This document shows, one piece after another, positions 10,338 to 23,238 of a stretch of 64,000 nucleotides of DNA. The position numbers were made by a program, and so were the translations under genes. This DNA comes from Arenicola marina (lineage: Eukaryota; Annelida; Polychaeta; Arenicolidae): contig OZ025265.1 of NCBI GenBank assembly GCA_964019135.1, positions 3,664,318-3,728,317 on the forward strand, given 5' to 3'. The notes under the pieces are model-generated. The model did no database searches. It was given only the letters and a program-made list of their open reading frames with translations, and was not told the origin of the DNA. Positions within the stretch are counted from its first letter, which is position 1; each line of letters begins with the position of its first letter.

Positions 10338-11617
10338 ATGGTGCGCGATAGTACCGTGTGGCGATGTACCATCCGAGCCAGATCAAGCTACCGACTGAGC
10401 TATGGTGCGCGATAGTACCGTGTGGCGATGTACCATCCGAGCCAGATCAAGCTACCGACTGAGCTATGGTGCGCGATAGTACCGTGTGGCGAAGTAACCA
10501 TCCTAGCCAGATCAAGCTACCGACTGAGCTATGGTGCACGATAGTACCGTGTGGCGATGCGCCATCCGAGCCAGATCATGCTACCGACTGAGATATGGTG
10601 CGCGATAGTACCGTGTGGCGATGTACCATCCGAGCCAGATCAAGCTACCGACTGAGCTATGGTGCGCGATAGTACCGTGTGGCGATGTACCATCCGAGCC
10701 AGATCAAGCTACCGACTGAGCTATGGTGCGCGATAGTACCGTGTGGCGATGTACCATCCGAGCCAGATCAAGCTACCGACTGAGCTATGGTGCGCGATAG
10801 TACCGTGTGGCGATGCACCATTCGAGCCAGATCAAGCTACCGACTGAGCTATGGTGCGCGATAGTACCGTGTGGCGATGTACCATCCGAGCCAGATCAAG
10901 CTACCGACTGAGATATGGTGCGCGATAGTACCGTATGGCGATGTACCATCCGAGCCAGATCAAGCTACCGACTGAGCTATGGTGCACGATAGTACCGTGT
11001 GGCGATGTACCATCCGAGCCAGATCAAGCTACCGACTGAGCTATGGTGCGCGATAGTACCGTGTGGCGATGTACCATCCGAGCCAGATCAAGCTACCGAC
11101 TGAGCTATGGTGCGCGATAGTACCGTGTGGCGATGTACCATCCGAGCCAGATCAAGCTACCGACTGAGCTATGGTGCGCGATAGTACCGTGTGGCGATGT
11201 ACCATCCGAGCCAGATCAAGCTACCGACTGAGCTATGGTGCGCGATAGTACCGTGTGGCGATGTACCATCCGAGCCAGATCAAGCTACCGACTGAGCTAT
11301 GGTGCGCGATAGTACCGTGTGGCGATGTACCATCCGAGCCAGATCAAGCTACCGACTGAGCTATGGTGCGCGATAGTACCGTGTGGCGATGTACCATCCG
11401 AGCCAGATCAAGCTACCGACTGAGCTATGGTGCGCGATAGTACCGTGTGGCGATGTACCATCCGAGCCAGATCAAGCTACCGACTGAGCTATGGTGCGCG
11501 ATAGTACCGTGTGGCGATGTACCATCCGAGCCAGATCAAGCTACCGACTGAGCTATGGTGCGCGATAGTACCGTGTGGCGATGTACCATCCGAGCCAGAT
11601 CAAGCTACCGACTGAGC
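10338..11617 (+). repeat. 64-bp satellite, 20 copies, carrying a tRNA A-box
   Basis: The span is exactly 20 x 64 bases. Each unit starts ATGGTGCGCGATAGTACCG and ends CTACCGACTGAGCT. On the minus strand the junction reads TAGCTCAGTCGG, a perfect match to the pol III A-box TRGCNNAGYNGG. A poor B-box-like GGCTCGGATGG follows about 22 bases later, too close for a working tRNA promoter. Units differ by few bases; the third and fourth units are the most divergent. It probably arose by amplifying the head of a tRNA-derived SINE or tRNA relic. Confidence 0.92.
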
Positions 11618-14389
11618 TATGGACATCATCGAAATGAATTTACAGCTGATATTGGTAACGTGTACGCACCTCCCCCCCCTCTGCATCCATGGCGTTACCG
11701 TGCAGTGTACGCCCCTCCCCCACCCATGGCGTTACCGTGCAGTGTACGCCCCTCCCCCATCCATGGCGTTACCGTGCAGTGTACGCCCCTCCCTCCCCCA
11801 TCCATGGCGTTACCGTGCAGTGTACGCCCCTCCCCCATCCATGGCGTTACCGTGCAGTGTACACCCCTCCCCCACCCATGGCGTTACCGTGCAGTGTACA
11901 CCCCTCCCCCACCCATGGCGTTACCGTGCAGTGTACGCCCCTCCCCCATCCATGGCGTTACCGTGCAGTGTACACCCCTCCCCCACCCATGGCGTTACCG
12001 TGCAGTGTACGCCCCTCCCCCATCCATGGCGTTACCGTGCAGTGTACGCCCCTCCTCCACCCATGGCGTTACCGTGCAGTGTACGCCCCTCCCCCATCCA
12101 TGGCGTTACCGTGCAGTGTACGCCCCTCCCCCATCCATGGCGTTACCGTGCAGTATACGCCCCCTCCCCCCATCCATGGCGTTACCGTGCAGTGTACGCC
12201 CCTCCCCCATCCATGGCGTTACCGTGCAGTGTACACCCCTCCCCCACCCATGGCGTTACCGTGCAGTTTACGCCCCTCCCCCATCCATGGCGTTACCGTG
12301 CAGTGTACGCCCCTCCTCCACCCATGGCGTTACCGTGCAGTGTACGCCCCTCCCCCATCCATGGCGTTGCCGTGCAGTGTACGCCCCTCCTCCATCCATG
12401 GCGTTACCGTGCAGTGTACGCCCCTCCCCCATCCATGGCGTTACCGTGCAGTGTACACCCCTCCCCCACCCATGGCGTTACCGTGCAGTGTACGCCCCTC
12501 CCCCATCCATGGCGTTACCGTGCAGTGTACGCCCCTCCTCCACCCATGGCGTTACCGTGCAGTGTACGCCCCTCCTCCATCCATGGCGTTACCGTGCAGT
12601 GTACGCCCCTCCCCCATCCATGGCGTTACCGTGCAGTGTACACCCCTCCCCCACCCATGGCGTTACCGTGCAGTGTACGCCCCACCTCCATCCATGGCGT
12701 TACCGTGCAGTGTACGCCCCTCCCCCATCCATGGCGTTACCGTGCAGTGTACACCCCTCCCCCACCCATGGCGTTACCGTGCAGTGTACGCCCCTCCCCC
12801 ATCCATGGCGTTACCGTGCAGTGTACGCCCCTCCTCCACCCATGGCGTTACCGTGCAGTGTACGCCCCTCCTCCACCCATGGCGTTACCGTGCAGTGTAC
12901 GCCCCTCCTCCACCCATGGCGTTACCGTGCAGTGTACGCCCCTCCCCCATCCATGGCGTTACCGTGCAGTGTACGCCCCTCCCCCATCCATGGCGTTACC
13001 GTGCAGTGTACGCCCCTCCTCCACCCATGGCGTTACCGTGCAGTGTACGCCCCTCCCCCATCCATGGCGTTGCCGTGCAGTGTACGCCCCTCCTCCACCC
13101 ATGGCGTTACCGTGCAGTGTACGCCCCTCCTCCACCCATGGCGTTACCGTGCAGTGTACGCCCCTCCCCCATCCATGGCGTTACCGTGCAGTGTACGCCC
13201 CTCCTCCACCCATGGCGTTACCGTGCAGTGTACGCCCCTCCTCCACCCATGGCGTTACCGTGCAGTGTACGCCCCTCCCCCATCCATGGCGTTACCGTGC
13301 AGTGTACGCCCCTCCTCCACCCATGGCGTTACCGTGCAGTGTACGCCCCTCCTCCACCCATGGCGTTACCGTGCAGTGTACGCCCCTCCTCCATCCATGG
13401 CGTTACCGTGCAGTGTACGCCCCTCCCCCCCATCCATGGCGTTACCGTGCAGTATACGCCCCCTCCCCCCATCCATGGCGTTACCGTGCCGTGTACGCCC
13501 CTCCCCCGTCCATGGCGTTACCGTGCAGTGTACGCCCCTGCTCCATCCATGGCGTTATGGTGCAGTGTACGCCCCCTCCCCCCCCCATCCATGGCGTTAC
13601 AGTGCAGTGTACACCCCTCCCCCACCCATGGCGTTACCGTGCAGTGTACGCCCGCCCCCCATCCATGGCGTTACAGTGCAGTGTACACCCCTCCCCCACC
13701 CATGGCGTTACCGTGCAGTGTACGCCCCTCCCCCATCCATGGCGTTACCGTGCAGTGTACGCCCCTCCTCCATCCATGGCGTTATGGTGCAGTGTACGCC
13801 CCCTCCCCCCCCCATCCATGGCGTTACAGTGCAGTGTACACCCCTCCCCCACCCATGGCGTTACCGTGCAGTGTACGCCCCTCCCCCATCCATTGCGTTA
13901 CCGTGCAGTGTACGCCCCTCCCCCACCCATTGCGTTACCGTGCAGTGTACGCCCCTCCCCCATCCATGGCGTTACCGTGCAGCGTACGCCCCTCCTCCAT
14001 CCATGGCGTTACCGTGCAGTGTACGCCCTTTCACCCATCCATGGCGTTTTCGTGCAGTGTACGCCCCTCCCCCATCCATTGCGTTATCGTGCAGTGTACG
14101 CCCCTCCCCCATCCATGGCGTTACCGTGCAGTGTACGCCCCTCCCCCACCCATTGCGTTACCGTGCAGTGTACGCCCCTCCCCCATCCATGGCGTTACCG
14201 TGCAGTGTACGCCCCTCCCCCCCCCCCATCCATGGCGTTACAGTGCAGTGTACGCCCCTCTTCCATCCATGGCTTTACCGTGCAGTGTACGCCCTTCCAC
14301 CCATCCATTGCGTTACCGTGCAGTGTACGCCCTTCCACCCATCCATTGCGTTACCGTGCAGTGTACGCCCTTCCCCCATCCATGGCGTT

Positions 14390-14715
14390 ACCGTGCCGTG
14401 TACGCCCCTCTCCATCAATGGCGTTACCGTGCAGTGTACGCCTCCTCCTTCATCCATGGCGTTACGGTGCAGTGTTCACCCTTCCCCCATCCATGGCGTT
14501 ACCGTGCCGTGTACGCCCCTCTCCATCAATGGCGTTACCGTGCAGTGTACGCCTCCTCCTTCATCCATGGCGTTACGGTGCAGTGTTCACCCTTCCCCCA
14601 TCCATGGCGTTACCGTGCCGTGTACGCCCCTCTCCATCAATGGCGTTACCGTGCAGTGTACGCCTCCTCCTTCATCCATGGCGTTACGGTGCAGTGTTCA
14701 CCCTTCCCCCATCCA
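14390..14715 (+). repeat. Local higher-order repeat, 3 copies of about 112 bp
   Basis: Three 37-bp units marked by CCGTGCCGTGTACG, CTCTCCATCAATGG and GTGCAGTGTTCACCC recur as a block three times in a row without visible differences. Confidence 0.8.
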
Positions 14716-17700
14716 TGGCGTTACCGTGCAGTGTACGCCCCTCCCCCACCCATTGCGTTACCGTGCAGTGTACGCCCCTCCCCCATCCATGGCGTTACCG
14801 TGCAGTGTACGCCCCTCTCCCCCCCCATCCATGGCGTTACAGTGCAGTGTACGCCCCTCTTCCATCCATGGCTTTACCGTGCAGTGTACGCCCTTCCACC
14901 CATCCATTGCGTTACCGTGCAGTGTACGCCCTTCCACCCATCCATGGCGTTACCGTGCCGTGTACGCCCCTCTCCATCAATGGCGTTACCGTGCAGTGTA
15001 CGCCTCCTCCTTCATCCATGGCGTTACGGTGCAGTGTTCACCCTTCCCCCATCCATGGCGTTACCGTGCAGTGTACGCCCTTTCACCCATCCATGGCGTT
15101 ACCGTACAGTGTACGCCCCTCCTCCACCCATGGCGTTACCGTGCAGTGTACGCCCCTCCCCCATCCATGGCGTTGCCGTGCAGTGTACGCCCCTCCTCCA
15201 TCCATGGCGTTACCGTGCAGTGTACGCCCCTCCCCCATCCATGGCGTTACCGTGCAGTGTACACCCCTCCCCCACCCATGGCGTTACCGTGCAGTGTACG
15301 CCCCTCCCCCATCCATGGCGTTACCGTGCAGTGTACGCCCCTCCTCCACCCATGGCGTTACCGTGCAGTGTACGCCCCTCCCCCATCCATGGCGTTGCCG
15401 TGCAGTGTACGCCCCTCCTCCATCCATGGCGTTACCGTGCAGTGTACGCCCCTCCTCCACCCATGGCGTTACCGTGCAGTGTACGCCCCTCCCCCATCCA
15501 TGGCGTTGCCGTGCAGTGTACGCCCCTCCCCCATCCATGGCGTTACCGTGCAGTGTACGCCCCTCCCCCATCCATGGCGTTACCGTGCAGTGTACGCCCC
15601 TCCCCCCCATCCATTGCGTTACCGTGCAGTGTACACCCCTCCCCCATCCATGGCGTTACCGTGCAGTGTACGCCCCTCCCCCATCCATGGCGTTACCGTG
15701 CAGTGTACACCCCTCCCCCACCCATGGCGTTACCGTGCAGTGTACACCCCTCCTCCACCCATGGCGTTACCGTGCAGTGTACGCCCCTCCCCCATCCATG
15801 GCGTTACCGTGCAGTGTACGCCCCTCCCCCATCCATGGCGTTACCGTGCAGTGTACGCCCCTCCTCCACCCATGGCGTTACCGTGCAGTGTACGCCCCTC
15901 CCCCATCCATGGCGTTACCGTGCAGTGTACGCCCCTCCCCCATCCATGGCGTTACCGTGCAGTGTACGCCCCTCCTCCACCCATGGCGTTACCGTGCAGT
16001 GTACGCCCCTCCCCCATCCATGGCGTTACCGTGCAGTGTACGCCCCTCCCCCATCCATGGCGTTACCGTGCAGTGTACGCTCCTCCCCCATCCATGGCGT
16101 TACCGTGCAGTGTACACCCCTCCCCCACCCATGGCGTTACCGTGCAGTGTACGCCCCTCCCCCATCCATGGCGTTACCGTGCAGTGTACGCCCCTCCTCC
16201 ACCCATGGCGTTACCGTGCAGTGTACACCCCTCCCCCACCCATGGCGTTACCGTGCAGTGTACGCCCCTCCCCCATCCATGGCGTTACCGTGCAGTGTAC
16301 GCCCCTCCTCCACCCATGGCGTTACCGTGCAGTGTACGCCCCTCCCCCATCCATGGCGTTGCCGTGCAGTGTACGCCCCTCCTCCATCCATGGCGTTACC
16401 GTGCAGTGTACGCCCCTCCTCCATCCATGGCGTTGCCGTGCAGTGTACGCCCCTCCTCCATCCATGGCGTTACCGTGCAGTGTACGCCCCTTCTTCATCC
16501 ATGGCGTTACCGTGCAGTGTACGCCCCTCCTCCATCCATGGCGTTACCGTGCAGTGTACGCCCCTCCTCCATCCATGGCGTTACCGTGCAGTGTACGCCC
16601 CTCCCCCATCCATGGCGTTACCGTGCAGTGTACACCCCTCCCCCACCCATGGCGTTGCCGTGCAGTGTACGCCCCTCCCCCATCCATGGCGTTGCCGTGC
16701 AGTGTACGCCCCTCCTCCACCCATGGCGTTACCGTGCAGTGTACGCCCCTCCCCCATCCATGGCGTTGCCGTGCAGTGTACGCCCCTCCTCCATCCATGG
16801 CGTTACCGTGCAGTGTACGCCCCTCCCCCATCCATGGCGTTACCGTGCAGTGTACGCCCCTCCTCCATCCATGGCGTTACCGTGCAGTGTACGCCCCTCC
16901 TCCATCCATGGCGTTACCGTGCCGTGTACACCCCTCCCCCACCCATGGCGTTACCGTGCAGTGTACGCCCCTCCCCCATCCATGGCGTTGCCGTGCAGTG
17001 TACGCCCCTCCCCCATCCATGGCGTTACCGTGCAGTGTACGCCCCTCCCCCATCCATGGCGTTGCCGTGCAGTGTACGCCCCTCCTCCATCCATGGCGTT
17101 ACCGTGCCGTGTACGCCCCTCCCCCACCCATGGCGTTACCGTGCAGTGTACGCCCCTCCCCCATCCATGGCGTTACCGTGCAGTGTACGCCCCTCCCCCA
17201 TCCATGGCGTTACCGTGCAGTGTACGCCCCTCCCCCATCCATGGCGTTGCCGTGCAGTGTACGCCCCTCCTCCATCCATGGCGTTGCCGTGCAGTGTACG
17301 CCCCTCCTCCATCCATGGCGTTACCGTGCAGTGTACGCCCCTCCCCCCCCCCATCCATGGCGTTACCGTGCAGTGTACGCCCCTCCTCCACCCATGGCGT
17401 TACCGTGCAGTGTACGCCCCTCCCCCATCCATGGCGTTACGGTGCAGTGTACGCCCCTCCTCCACCCATGGCGTTACCGTGCAGTGTACGCCCCTCCCCC
17501 ACCCATGGCGTTACCGTGCAGTGTACGCCCCTGCCCCACCCATGGCGTTACCGTGCAGTGTACACCCCTCCCCCATCCATGGCGTTACCGTGCCGTGTAC
17601 GCCCCTCCTCCATCCATGGCGTTACCGTGCAGTGTACGCCCCTCCCCCCCATCCATGGCGTTACCGTGCAGTATACGCCCCCTCCCCCCATCCATGGCGT

Positions 17701-18609
17701 TACCGTGCAGTGTACACCCCTCCCCCACCCATGGCGTTACCGTGCAGTGTACGCCCGCCCCCCATCCATGGCGTTACAGTGCAGTGTACACCCCTCCCCC
17801 ACCCATGGCGTTACCGTGCAGTGTACGCCCCTCCCCCATCCATGGCGTTACCGTGCAGTGTACGCCCCTCCTCCATCCATGGCGTTATGGTGCAGTGTAC
17901 GCCCCCTCCCCCCCCATCCATGGCGTTACAGTGCAGTGTACACCCCTCCCCCACCCATGGCGTTACCGTGCAGTGTACGCCCCTCCCCCATCCATTGCGT
18001 TACCGTGCAGTGTACGCCCCTCCCCCACCCATTGCGTTACCGTGCAGTGTACGCCCCTCCCCCATCCATGGCGTTGCCGTGCAGTGTACGCCCCTCCCCC
18101 ATCCATGGCGTTATGGTGCAGTGTACGCCCCCTCCCCCCCCATCCATGGCGTTACAGTGCAGTGTACACCCCTCCCCCACCCATGGCGTTACCGTGCAGT
18201 GTACGCCCCTCCCCCATCCATTGCGTTACCGTGCAGTGTACGCCCCTCCCCCATCCATGGCGTTACCGTGCAGCGTACGCCCCTCCTCCATCCATGGCGT
18301 TACCGTGCAGTGTACGCCCTTTCACCCATCCATGGCGTTTTCGTGCAGTGTACGCCCCTCCCCCATCCATTGCGTTATCGTGCAGTGTACGCCCCTCCCC
18401 CATCCATGGCGTTACCGTGCAGTGTACGCCCCTCCCCCACCCATTGCGTTACCGTGCAGTGTACGCCCCTCCCCCATCCATGGCGTTATCGTGCAGTGTA
18501 CGCCCCTCCCCCCCCCCCATCCATGGCGTTACAGTGCAGTGTACGCCCCTCTTCCATCCATGGCTTTACCGTGCAGTGTACGCCCTTCCACCCATCCATT
18601 GCGTTACCG

Positions 18610-18840
18610 TGCAGTGTACGCCCCTCTTCATCAATGGCGTTACGGTGCAGTGTTCACCCTTCCCCCATCCATGGCGTTACCGTGCAGTGTACGCCCCTCT
18701 TCATCAATGGCGTTACGGTGCAGTGTTCACCCTTCCCCCATCCATGGCGTTACCGTGCAGTGTACGCCCCTCTTCATCAATGGCGTTACGGTGCAGTGTT
18801 CACCCTTCCCCCATCCATGGCGTTACCGTGCAGTGTACGC
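18610..18840 (+). repeat. Local higher-order repeat, 3 copies of about 74 bp
   Basis: A two-unit block (CTCTTCATCAATGG plus the GTGTTCACCC variant) repeats three times in a row. Confidence 0.75.
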
Positions 18841-19228
18841 CCTTTCACCCATCCATGGCGTTACCGTGCAGTGTACGCCCCTCCTCCACCCATGGCGTTA
18901 CCGTGCAGTGTACGCCCCTCCCCCATCCATGGCGTTACCGTGCAGTGTACGCCCCTCCTTCATCCATGGCGTTACGGTGCAGTGTACACCCCTCCTCCAT
19001 CCATGGCGTTACCGTGCAGTGTACGCCCCCTCCTTCATCCATGGCGTTACGGTGCAGTGTACGCCCCCTCCTCCATCCATGGCGTTACCGTGCAGTGTAC
19101 GCCCTTCCCTCATCCATGGCGTTACCGTGCAGTGTACGCCCCTCTCCATCAATGACGTTACCGTGCAGTGTACGCCCGCTCCTTCATCCATGGCGTTACG
19201 GTGCAGTATACGCTCCCTCCTTCATCCA

Positions 19229-22130
19229 TGGCGTTACCGTGCAGTGTACGCCCCCTCCTTCATCCATGGCGTTACGGTGCAGTATACGCTCCCTCCTTCA
19301 TCCATGGCGTTACCGTGCCGTGTACGCCCCTCCTCCACCCATGGCGTTACCGTGCAGTGTACGCCCCTCCTCCTTCATCCATGGCGTTACGGTGCAGTGT
19401 TCACCCTTCCCCCATCCATGGCGTTACCGTGCAGTGTACGCCCCTCCTTCATCCATGGCGTTACGGTGCAGTGTACACCCCTCCTCCATCCATGGCGTTA
19501 CCGTGCAGTGTACGCCCCCTCCTTCATCCATGGCGTTACGGTGCAGTGTACGCCCTTCCCTCATCCATGGCGTTACGGTGCAGTGTACACCCCTCCTCCA
19601 TCCATGGCGTTACCGTGCAGTGTACGCCCCCTCCTTCATCCATGGCGTTACCGTGCAGTGTACGCCCCTCTCCATCAATGACGTTACCGTGCAGTGTACG
19701 CCCGCTCCTTCATCCATGGCGTTACGGTGCAGTATACGCTCCCTCCTTCATCCATGGCGTTACCGTGCAGTGTACGCCCCCTCCTTCATCCATGGCGTTA
19801 CGGTGCAGTATACGCTCCCTCCTTCATCCATGGCGTTACCGTGCCGTGTACGCCCCTCCCCCCATCCATGGCGTTACCGTGCAGTGTACGCCCCTCCCTC
19901 CCCCATCCATGGCGTTACCGTGCAGTATACGCCCCCTCCCCCCATCCATGGCGTTACCGTGCAGTATACGCTCCCTCCTTCATCCATGGCGTTACCGTGC
20001 CGTGTACGCCCCTCTCCATCAATGGCGTTACCGTGCAGTGTACGCCCCCTCCTTCATCCATGGCGTTACGGTGCAGTATACGCTCCCTCCTTCATCCATG
20101 GCGTTACCGTGCCGTGTACGCCCCTCCCCCCATCCATGGCGTTACCGTGCAGTGTACGCCCCTCCCCCCCATCCATGGCGTTACCGTGCAGTGTACGCCC
20201 CCTCCTTCATCCATGGCGCTACCGTGCGGTTTACTCCCCTCCTTCATCCATTGCGTTACCGTGCAGTGTACGCCCCTCCCCCATCCATGGCGTTACCGTG
20301 CAGTGTACGCCCCTCCCCCATCCATTGCGTTACCGTGCAGTGTACGCCCCTCCCCCACCCATTGCGTTACCGTGCAGCGTACGCCCCTCCTCCATCCATG
20401 GCGTTACCGTGCAGTGTACGCCCCTCCTCCACCCATGGCGTTACCGTGCAGTGTACGCCCCTCCCCCATCCATGGCGTTACCGTGCAGTGTACGCCCCTC
20501 CCCCACCCATGGCGTTACCGTGCAGTGTACGCCCCTCCCCCATCCATGGCGTTACCGTGCAGTGTACACCCCTCGTTCATCCATGGCGTTACCGTGCACT
20601 GTACGCCCCTCCCCCGTCCATGGCGTTACCGTGCAGTGTACGCCCCTCCCCCGTCCATGGCGTTACCGTGCAGTGTACGCCCCCTCCTTCATCCATGGCG
20701 TTACGGTGCAGTATACGCTCCCTCCTTCATCCATGGCGTTACCGTGCCGTGTACGCCCCTCCTCCACCCATGGCGTTACCGTGCAGTGTACGCCCCTCCT
20801 CCTTCATCCATGGCGTTACGGTGCAGTGTTCACCCTTCCCCCATCCATGGCGTTACCGTGCAGTGTACGCCCCTCCTTCATCCATGGCGTTACGGTGCAG
20901 TGTACACCCCTCCTCCATCCATGGCGTTACCGTGCAGTGTACGCCCCCTCCTTCATCCATGGCGTTACGGTGCAGTGTACGCCCTTCCCTCATCCATGGC
21001 GTTACGGTGCAGTGTACACCCCTCCTCCATCCATGGCGTTACCGTGCAGTGTACGCCCCCTCCTTCATCCATGGCGTTACCGTGCAGTGTACGCCCCTCT
21101 CCATCAATGACGTTACCGTGCAGTGTACGCCCGCTCCTTCATCCATGGCGTTACGGTGCAGTATACGCTCCCTCCTTCATCCATGGCGTTACCGTGCAGT
21201 GTACGCCCCCTCCTTCATCCATGGCGTTACGGTGCAGTATACGCTCCCTCCTTCATCCATGGCGTTACCGTGCCGTGTACGCCCCTCCCCCCATCCATGG
21301 CGTTACCGTGCACTGTACGCCCCTCCCTCCCCCATCCATGGCGTTACCGTGCAGTATACGCCCCCTCCCCCCATCCATGGCGTTACCGTGCAGTATACGC
21401 TCCCTCCTTCATCCATGGCGTTACCGTGCCGTGTACGCCCCTCTCCATCAATGGCGTTACCGTGCAGTGTACGCCCCCTCCTTCATCCATGGCGTTACGG
21501 TGCAGTATACGCTCCCTCCTTCATCCATGGCGTTACCGTGCCGTGTACGCCCCTCCCCCCATCCATGGCGTTACCGTGCAGTGTACGCCCCTCCCCCCCA
21601 TCCATGGCGTTACCGTGCAGTGTACGCCCCCTCCTTCATCCATGGCGCTACCGTGCGGTTTACTCCCCTCCTTCATCCATTGCGTTACCGTGCAGTGTAC
21701 GCCCCTCCCCCATCCATGGCGTTACCGTGCAGTGTACGCCCCTCCCCCATCCATTGCGTTACCGTGCAGTGTACGCCCCTCCCCCACCCATTGCGTTACC
21801 GTGCAGCGTACGCCCCTCCTCCATCCATGGCGTTACCGTGCAGTGTACGCCCCTCCTCCACCCATGGCGTTACCGTGCAGTGTACGCCCCTCCCCCATCC
21901 ATGGCGTTACCGTGCAGTGTACGCCCCTCCCCCACCCATGGCGTTACCGTGCAGTGTACGCCCCTCCCCCATCCATGGCGTTACCGTGCAGTGTACACCC
22001 CTCGTTCATCCATGGCGTTACCGTGCACTGTACGCCCCTCCCCCGTCCATGGCGTTACCGTGCAGTGTACGCCCCTCCCCCGTCCATGGCGTTACCGTGC
22101 AGTGTACGCCCCCTCCTTCATCCATGGCGT
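19229..22130 (+). repeat. Two copies of a 1429-bp higher-order repeat
   Basis: Landmarks recur at a constant offset of 1429 bases: GTGTTCACCC at 19400 and 20829, CCATGGCGCT at 20211 and 21640, CCCGCTCCTT at 19701 and 21130. The copies span about 19229-20657 and 20658-22130 and differ at only a few bases (for example GCAGTG against GCACTG near 19890/21310). This is a recent unequal-exchange duplication inside the array. A further partial relative starts near 19175. Confidence 0.85.
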
Positions 22131-22230
22131 TACGGTGCACTGTACGCCCCCTCCTTCATCCATGGCGTTACCAAGCAGTGTACGCCCCTCCCCCCCATCC
22201 ATGGCTTTGCGGTGCCTTGGTAATCGCCCC

Positions 22231-22959
22231 CCCCCCCTCTACCCCTCTGGTGTCTGCGGTCCCCGGTATGATCGATGACCTGTCACGGTTTTAATTCCCC
22301 TCCATTGAGTAGAAAGTAAAGGTTTTGCTTCACATGCTACTCGTGTGCTGTTCCAGGGAATGTGTTTAATATTTTGATATACTGTGTCCGAGGGTTGCTC
22401 TCACGGGAGGGGTTTGGGCGAAGGGGGGTGGGGGCGCCGTGTTAGTCAGACACAATATATTTATAGAATATCACACTACGCCCCCCGCCCCCCCCCCCCC
22501 CCTTCGGCACACACAGACTCATTCTTTCGGTATGCCGCCCGGTGTACCCAAATTGTGACATCGCATATACCCGGGCTGCGAAAGGAATGCTTCCACCCAC
22601 ACGAATCTTACCTCGCCCTGTTGTATAAGTTTACCGATATCTAACAGCGCAGCGCGCCGCCCTTACTTTCTCCTGGTCAGGTTGGTTATATATTTAGGAC
22701 GCTTTAATTATGTTTGGTCATATGGCGTCAATGGGAGAAGGAATGGAGAGCGGAGCCATGCCCCGGGGGCAGCCTCCTGCTCTTTGCGAAGACGGACATG
22801 GGATCATTATCCTGCGACCACAAAGACATGGCCTCGCTGAAGGCCGTTTTGGGCCGACATAATGCAACGGAAATTGTGGGCGAACATTTTGCAGCAAATG
22901 ACGTGCATTACCTGAAAGCGGCGAAGGCATGGTCGCGTGCACCAGTCCGCCCAACAGAA
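22231..22959. other. Unassigned stretch after the satellite
   Basis: It contains a C17 run near 22486. Open frames on both strands at 22714-23097 have no recognised domain. Confidence 0.3.
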
Positions 22960-23090
22960 CATGTTCACCTTGGCATAGGGAGCCATCCTGTAAGTCAGCA
23001 GGCAGGCTGAGTTGCCAATCAACAGGTAGTGGGTTCGCGCTCTGACACTGGTATCTGGGATTAGTTTCATCCAACCTTGGTCAATGCTAC
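22960..23090 (+). mobile_element. Degenerate SINE of the 49395 family
   Basis: AATCAACAGGTAGTGGGTTC, GCGCTCTGACACTGGTATCT and GGGATTAGTTTCATCC follow the same order as the body of the clean SINE (GATCAATAGGTCCTGGGTTC ... AATCTGGGACATGTTTCATTCC). The A-box end is decayed. Confidence 0.5.
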
Positions 23091-23175
23091 ATTGCATTTT
23101 CTGGCCATCACGTGCACAAAAGTGGCATTTAACAGACCTGCATATCCTTTATCTCATTTCGCATTGGTATCACAC

Positions 23176-23238
23176 CCGCCGCCCGTGTCCCGCTCATGTC
23201 CCGCCCGTGTCCCGCCCGTATCCCGCCCGTGTCCCGCA
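23176..23238 (+). repeat. 11-bp minisatellite, about 5 copies
   Basis: The unit is TCCCGCCCGTG with single-base variants. Confidence 0.8.

Larger units (their letters stand above)
11660..22230 (+). repeat. 37-bp satellite/minisatellite, about 285 copies
   Basis: The unit is ATGGCGTTACCGTGCAGTGT followed by ACGCCCCTCCCCCATCC. Length varies by one to a few bases in the C-run, with recurrent variants (CTCCTCCACCC, CGGTGCAGTGTTCACCC, TCTCCATCAATGG). The array begins 43 bases after the 64-bp satellite and fades into a C-run near 22230. The unit has no stop triplet on the plus strand and 37 is one more than a multiple of three, so all three frames stay open for thousands of codons and spell the same 37-residue cycle. 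The minus strand is G-rich (GGGGGAGGGG per unit) and hits TAA once per cycle. No evidence of a gene is present. Confidence 0.95.

Noticed and set aside
10338-11617. Cluster of 20 tRNA genes
   Set aside because: Only the A-box is good. The B-box is poor and too close, and no cloverleaf with acceptor stem can be drawn from the unit.
11555-22294. Giant open frames (up to 3163 codons) as a repetitive secreted or structural protein
   Set aside because: All three forward frames are open because the 37-bp unit has no stop triplet. There is no signal peptide or unique flanking coding sequence, and the frames start in the neighbouring satellite.
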